Below, one piece after another: positions 45,309 to 47,311 of a DNA stretch of 47,311 nucleotides. Under the pieces are notes generated by a model. The model searched no databases and had not been told where the DNA came from. It saw only the letters and a program-made list of their open reading frames with translations. This DNA comes from Nitrososphaerota archaeon (GTDB lineage Archaea > Thermoproteota > Bathyarchaeia > Bathyarchaeales > Bathycorpusculaceae): contig JAISPR010000127.1 of assembly GCA_031274765.1 (NCBI GenBank), positions 1-47,311 on the forward strand. The letters are read 5' to 3'. A program made the translations under genes and the position numbers. How positions within the stretch are numbered: the first letter of the stretch is position 1; each line of letters begins with the position of its first letter.

Positions 45309-45413
45309 AGACTGTCCGAAAACTAACACAAATCCCAGAAAAACAAAAAAAGAACTACTTTTCTCCGCCCGTTCACACCAAAAACACAAAAAATTCTAGT
45401 GTTCAGACAGTCT
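45309..45413. repeat. ~105-bp MITE-like element, copy 5 of 5
   Basis: From AGACTGTCCGAAAACTAA to TTCAGACAGTCT, preceded by CCCCCC and followed by CCCC. It is close to an exact reverse complement of copy 2. Confidence 0.87.
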
Positions 45414-45417
45414 CCCC

Positions 45418-45450
45418 TGTAATTATGCAGAGAGTCTGTCCGTCACCTAA
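45418..45450. repeat. 33-bp direct repeat, left copy flanking the dinD region
   Basis: TGTAATTATGCAGAGAGTCT followed by GTCCGTCACCTAA; recurs at 47219-47251 in the same orientation with five mismatches. The pair bounds about 1.8 kb containing a MITE and the broken dinD. Confidence 0.6.
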
Positions 45451-45459
45451 GCATACATG

Positions 45460-45501
45460 ATTAAAAAGGACATTGCCCCGATTATATAAATTCGTTAATC
45501 A
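45460..45501. repeat. dispersed third copy of the 49-bp repeat
   Basis: ATTAAAAAGGACATTGCCCC then GATTATATAAATTCGTTAAT, matching the two tandem units at 35914-36012 with a few substitutions. It again carries the TTATATAA box. Confidence 0.8.
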
Positions 45502-45615
45502 TGAAAAACTCAAGTAAACTAGAGGTCTATAATTAATTCTCATCTATTGGCGTTTCTCTTTTTACATTTCTTTTTGAACACAACTTACCCAAGTTGACAG
45601 ATGCACATTCGAATG

Positions 45616-45806
45616 ATATAGTCGAATAGCTTAATTTTTAACCCTATGTTTTAGTGTTTATGTTGTGTAGATGTGATTTCTGAAAAGAGTGTTGAAAATT
45701 GATGGTAAATGGTTACCTAACCTGATTTGACCCCCAAACAGGAACTTTCGTAAAAAAAGCGGCGCCACCTATCTAAGAGCATAATTATTAAACTATTCAG
45801 CTATAT
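45616..45806. repeat. 191-bp MITE with TA target site, copy 2 of 2 (inverted)
   Basis: Near-identical reverse complement of 18594-18784, of exactly the same length. Ends TATAGTCGAATAGCTTAAT and, inverted at the right, TATAGCTGAATAGTTTAAT, flanked by TA on each side. Lies upstream of dinD. Confidence 0.88.
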
Positions 45807-45941
45807 TAACAAATTGTTACGTTCAAGACCTGCTACCCAGACAGCAAACCAAAAATAATCAGGATTGCAAAAGAGAAACTTTTCACTTGTCTAATTTTCT
45901 CAAAATTTACAGCATATGGTTAAATGTGTTGATGCAAAAAA

Positions 45942-45950
45942 TGTATAAGT
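45942..45950 (+). promoter_or_regulatory. TATA box of dinD, leaderless transcript predicted
   Basis: TGTATAAGT centred 23 bases before ATG 45969. With the normal archaeal spacing, transcription would start at or next to the A of ATG. No ribosome site is present, in agreement with a leaderless mRNA. Confidence 0.55.
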
Positions 45951-45968
45951 ACCAAAAGAACAGGTCAC

Positions 45969-47052
45969 ATGGACGACAAAAACATCCAATTATTTGAAAA
46001 TAAACGCATTCGTACAGTGTGGAGCGAAGAAAAACAAGAATGGTACTTTTCAATTATTGACGTTATTGAAGTGTTAACCAATACAGATAATCCACGACGC
46101 TATTGGAGTGATTTAAAGCGAAAGATGAAATCCGAAGGCAGCCAACTGTACGAAAAAATCGTACAGTTAAAAATGCCTGCACCAGACGGCAAAATGCGAC
46201 AAACAGATGTTGCAGATACAGAACAGATTTTACACATTATACAGTCCATACCTTCACCCAAAGCAGAGCCGTTTAAGATGTGGCTTGCAGCCGTTGGAAA
46301 AGATAGGATTGATGAAACAATAGACCCTGAAATGGCTATTGAACGCGCGTTTGCTACGTATCTACGGAAAGGTTACTCAAAAGACTGGATAAACCAGCGT
46401 ATTTTGACTCTTCGGGTACGAAATGAGTTAACTTCGGAGTGGGATGAACGGGGAGTTAAAGAGGGCAAAGAATACGCAATCCTAACGGATGAAATCTCCA
46501 AAGCTTGGAGTGGAATGACCACAAGGCAATATAAGAGTTTTAAAGGCTTAAAGAAGGAAAATTTGAGGGACAACATGACAACACTTGAACTTGTGTTAAA
46601 TATGCTTGGCGAGGCAACTACAACGGAAATCTCAAAAAAAGAAAGTAACTATTCAGTCGCTATGGCACTCTGATGTTTCAAGGGGGTTAACGAATGGTGA
46701 TTGTTATAAAATTTATCAATAACTAACTATTAAAAATGAAAAATGGTGTGGCGTTACCGTGTATCCCCCAAAACCGTCCAAAAATCGCGAATTTTTCAAC
46801 GTTTTTCCTTGATTTATAAAGGTTTTAGTGATGAAAAAATGTCTTGAAAGGGGCGACTGAATAGTTACAAAAGAAAAACCAAATACTTTTGAGGCAAATC
46901 GAGAGGTTGCAAAGCGTGGTGGTAGTGCTACTGGAGTTGCACGAAAAGCAGTTGAAGCGCAAACAGGTAAACCTGTTATAACTTCCAAGAAGGCTGTTGA
47001 TTTTGCGCGGCTCCTTACGGACGCAATTGAAGATAATAAGGGTGCGGAGTAA
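45969..47052 (+). pseudogene. dinD: dinD-like (BRO-N family) gene interrupted by a 224-bp MITE
   Basis: The first part encodes a BRO-N domain (IRTVWSEEKQEWYFSIIDVI, then LTNTDNPRRYWSDLK) and the DinD middle region (FKMWLAAVGKDRIDETIDPE). After codon 225 a MITE adds nine foreign residues and a stop at 46672. The missing end (KPNTFEANREVAKRGGSATG to TDAIEDNKGAE) lies after the MITE. Excising the MITE plus one 8-bp target copy rejoins both halves in frame as a 283-residue protein, the usual DinD length. DinD-type proteins are DNA-damage-inducible or phage antirepressor relatives. Part one (234 codons) may still be expressed. Confidence 0.9.
46645..46868. repeat. 224-bp MITE with perfect 8-bp target duplication
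   Basis: Inverted ends GTAACTATTCAGTCGC (46645-46660 and inverted at 46853-46868). The direct target repeat AAAAGAAA is at 46637-46644 and 46869-46876. The interior lacks a gene. The ends share ACTATTCAG with the 191-bp MITE but the 8-bp target site points to a different transposase family. Confidence 0.93.
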
Positions 47053-47218
47053 AGCTCTTCTTACAGGAGCACCTAAATTTTTTAGTTCTGTTTAATCACG
47101 GAATTTGCCTGTTCTGTTGAGTACCGGTTTTTACGTAAAAAGAAAGGGGAAATTAGCGAAGAGGAGCGAGTGGTTATGGCGATATCGTCATAAACGGAGA
47201 GATTCGAATCAACATACA

Positions 47219-47251
47219 CTGTAATTATACAGGGAGTTTGTCTGGCACCTA
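47219..47251. repeat. 33-bp direct repeat, right copy flanking the dinD region
   Basis: TGTAATTATACAGGGAGTTT followed by GTCTGGCACCTAA, matching 45418-45450. The remaining 60 bases of the window show no further feature. Confidence 0.6.
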
Positions 47252-47311
47252 ACGTATATGCAAGAAATATTTGCCCAATTCATCAACCACATACTATACT
47301 ACTTACGGCAT

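Noticed and set aside
44774-45389. Minus-strand open frames rich in Val, Phe, Cys and Gly
   Set aside because: They are shadows of the A/C-rich skew and of the ~105-bp repeat; identical shadow peptides occur at 26245 because of the repeat copy there.

Overview
The window is a low-GC archaeal chromosome segment. Archaeal markers are an Sm-like protein followed directly by ribosomal protein L37e, a PUA-domain protein, an archaeal-type HMG-CoA synthase with a DUF35 partner domain, an AbrB-PhoU phosphate regulator, TATA-box promoters with short or absent leaders, and frequent TTG/GTG starts. The gene set and style (Yip1-type membrane proteins, PPK1/PPK2, many decayed insertion sequences) suggest Thermoproteota, most likely Bathyarchaeia. 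That placement is inference; no rRNA or tRNA gene was seen to test it.

Layout. 1-8.6 kb: an aspartyl-protease remnant, an OB-fold protein, a Yip1-like membrane protein, two proteins of unknown function, and an FtsX-type permease with its ATPase. 9.4-10.7 kb: nicotinate phosphoribosyltransferase. 12.1-15.7 kb: a two-gene mevalonate-entry operon, namely a thiolase homologue that appears to lack its catalytic Cys and both His residues, and a DUF35-HMG-CoA synthase fusion; an RNase H-like/zinc-ribbon protein follows. 16-19 kb: a graveyard of mobile DNA, with an IS1-family element against an IS630-type transposase remnant and a yhcG (DUF1016) nuclease gene broken by the IS1 element and by a MITE. 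19.7-26.1 kb: housekeeping genes (HhH protein, membrane proteins, PUA protein, lsm-rpl37e, HAD phosphatase). 26.2-27.9 kb: more small repeats and an ISAzo13-type transposase remnant.

28-43.4 kb is a phosphate/polyphosphate island: a divergent AbrB-PhoU regulator, pstSCAB-phoU, a PAS histidine kinase, PPK2, and an opposing operon ppk1 - CHAD/metallophosphoesterase/HD fusion - ppx. Together these could import phosphate, store it as polyphosphate, spend it through PPK2 or hydrolyse it through PPX. 44-47.3 kb holds a GIY-YIG-like protein and a dinD/BRO gene disrupted by a 224-bp MITE with a perfect 8-bp target duplication.

Small dispersed repeats are a main character of the window. There are five copies of a ~105-bp element, three of a ~155-bp element, two of a 191-bp element, one 224-bp element, a 49-bp tandem repeat with a dispersed third copy, and two further repeat pairs. 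Two very small cysteine-rich proteins 10 kb apart (41 and 54 residues) are paralogues not evident from long open frames. No tRNA, rRNA or CRISPR array was found.
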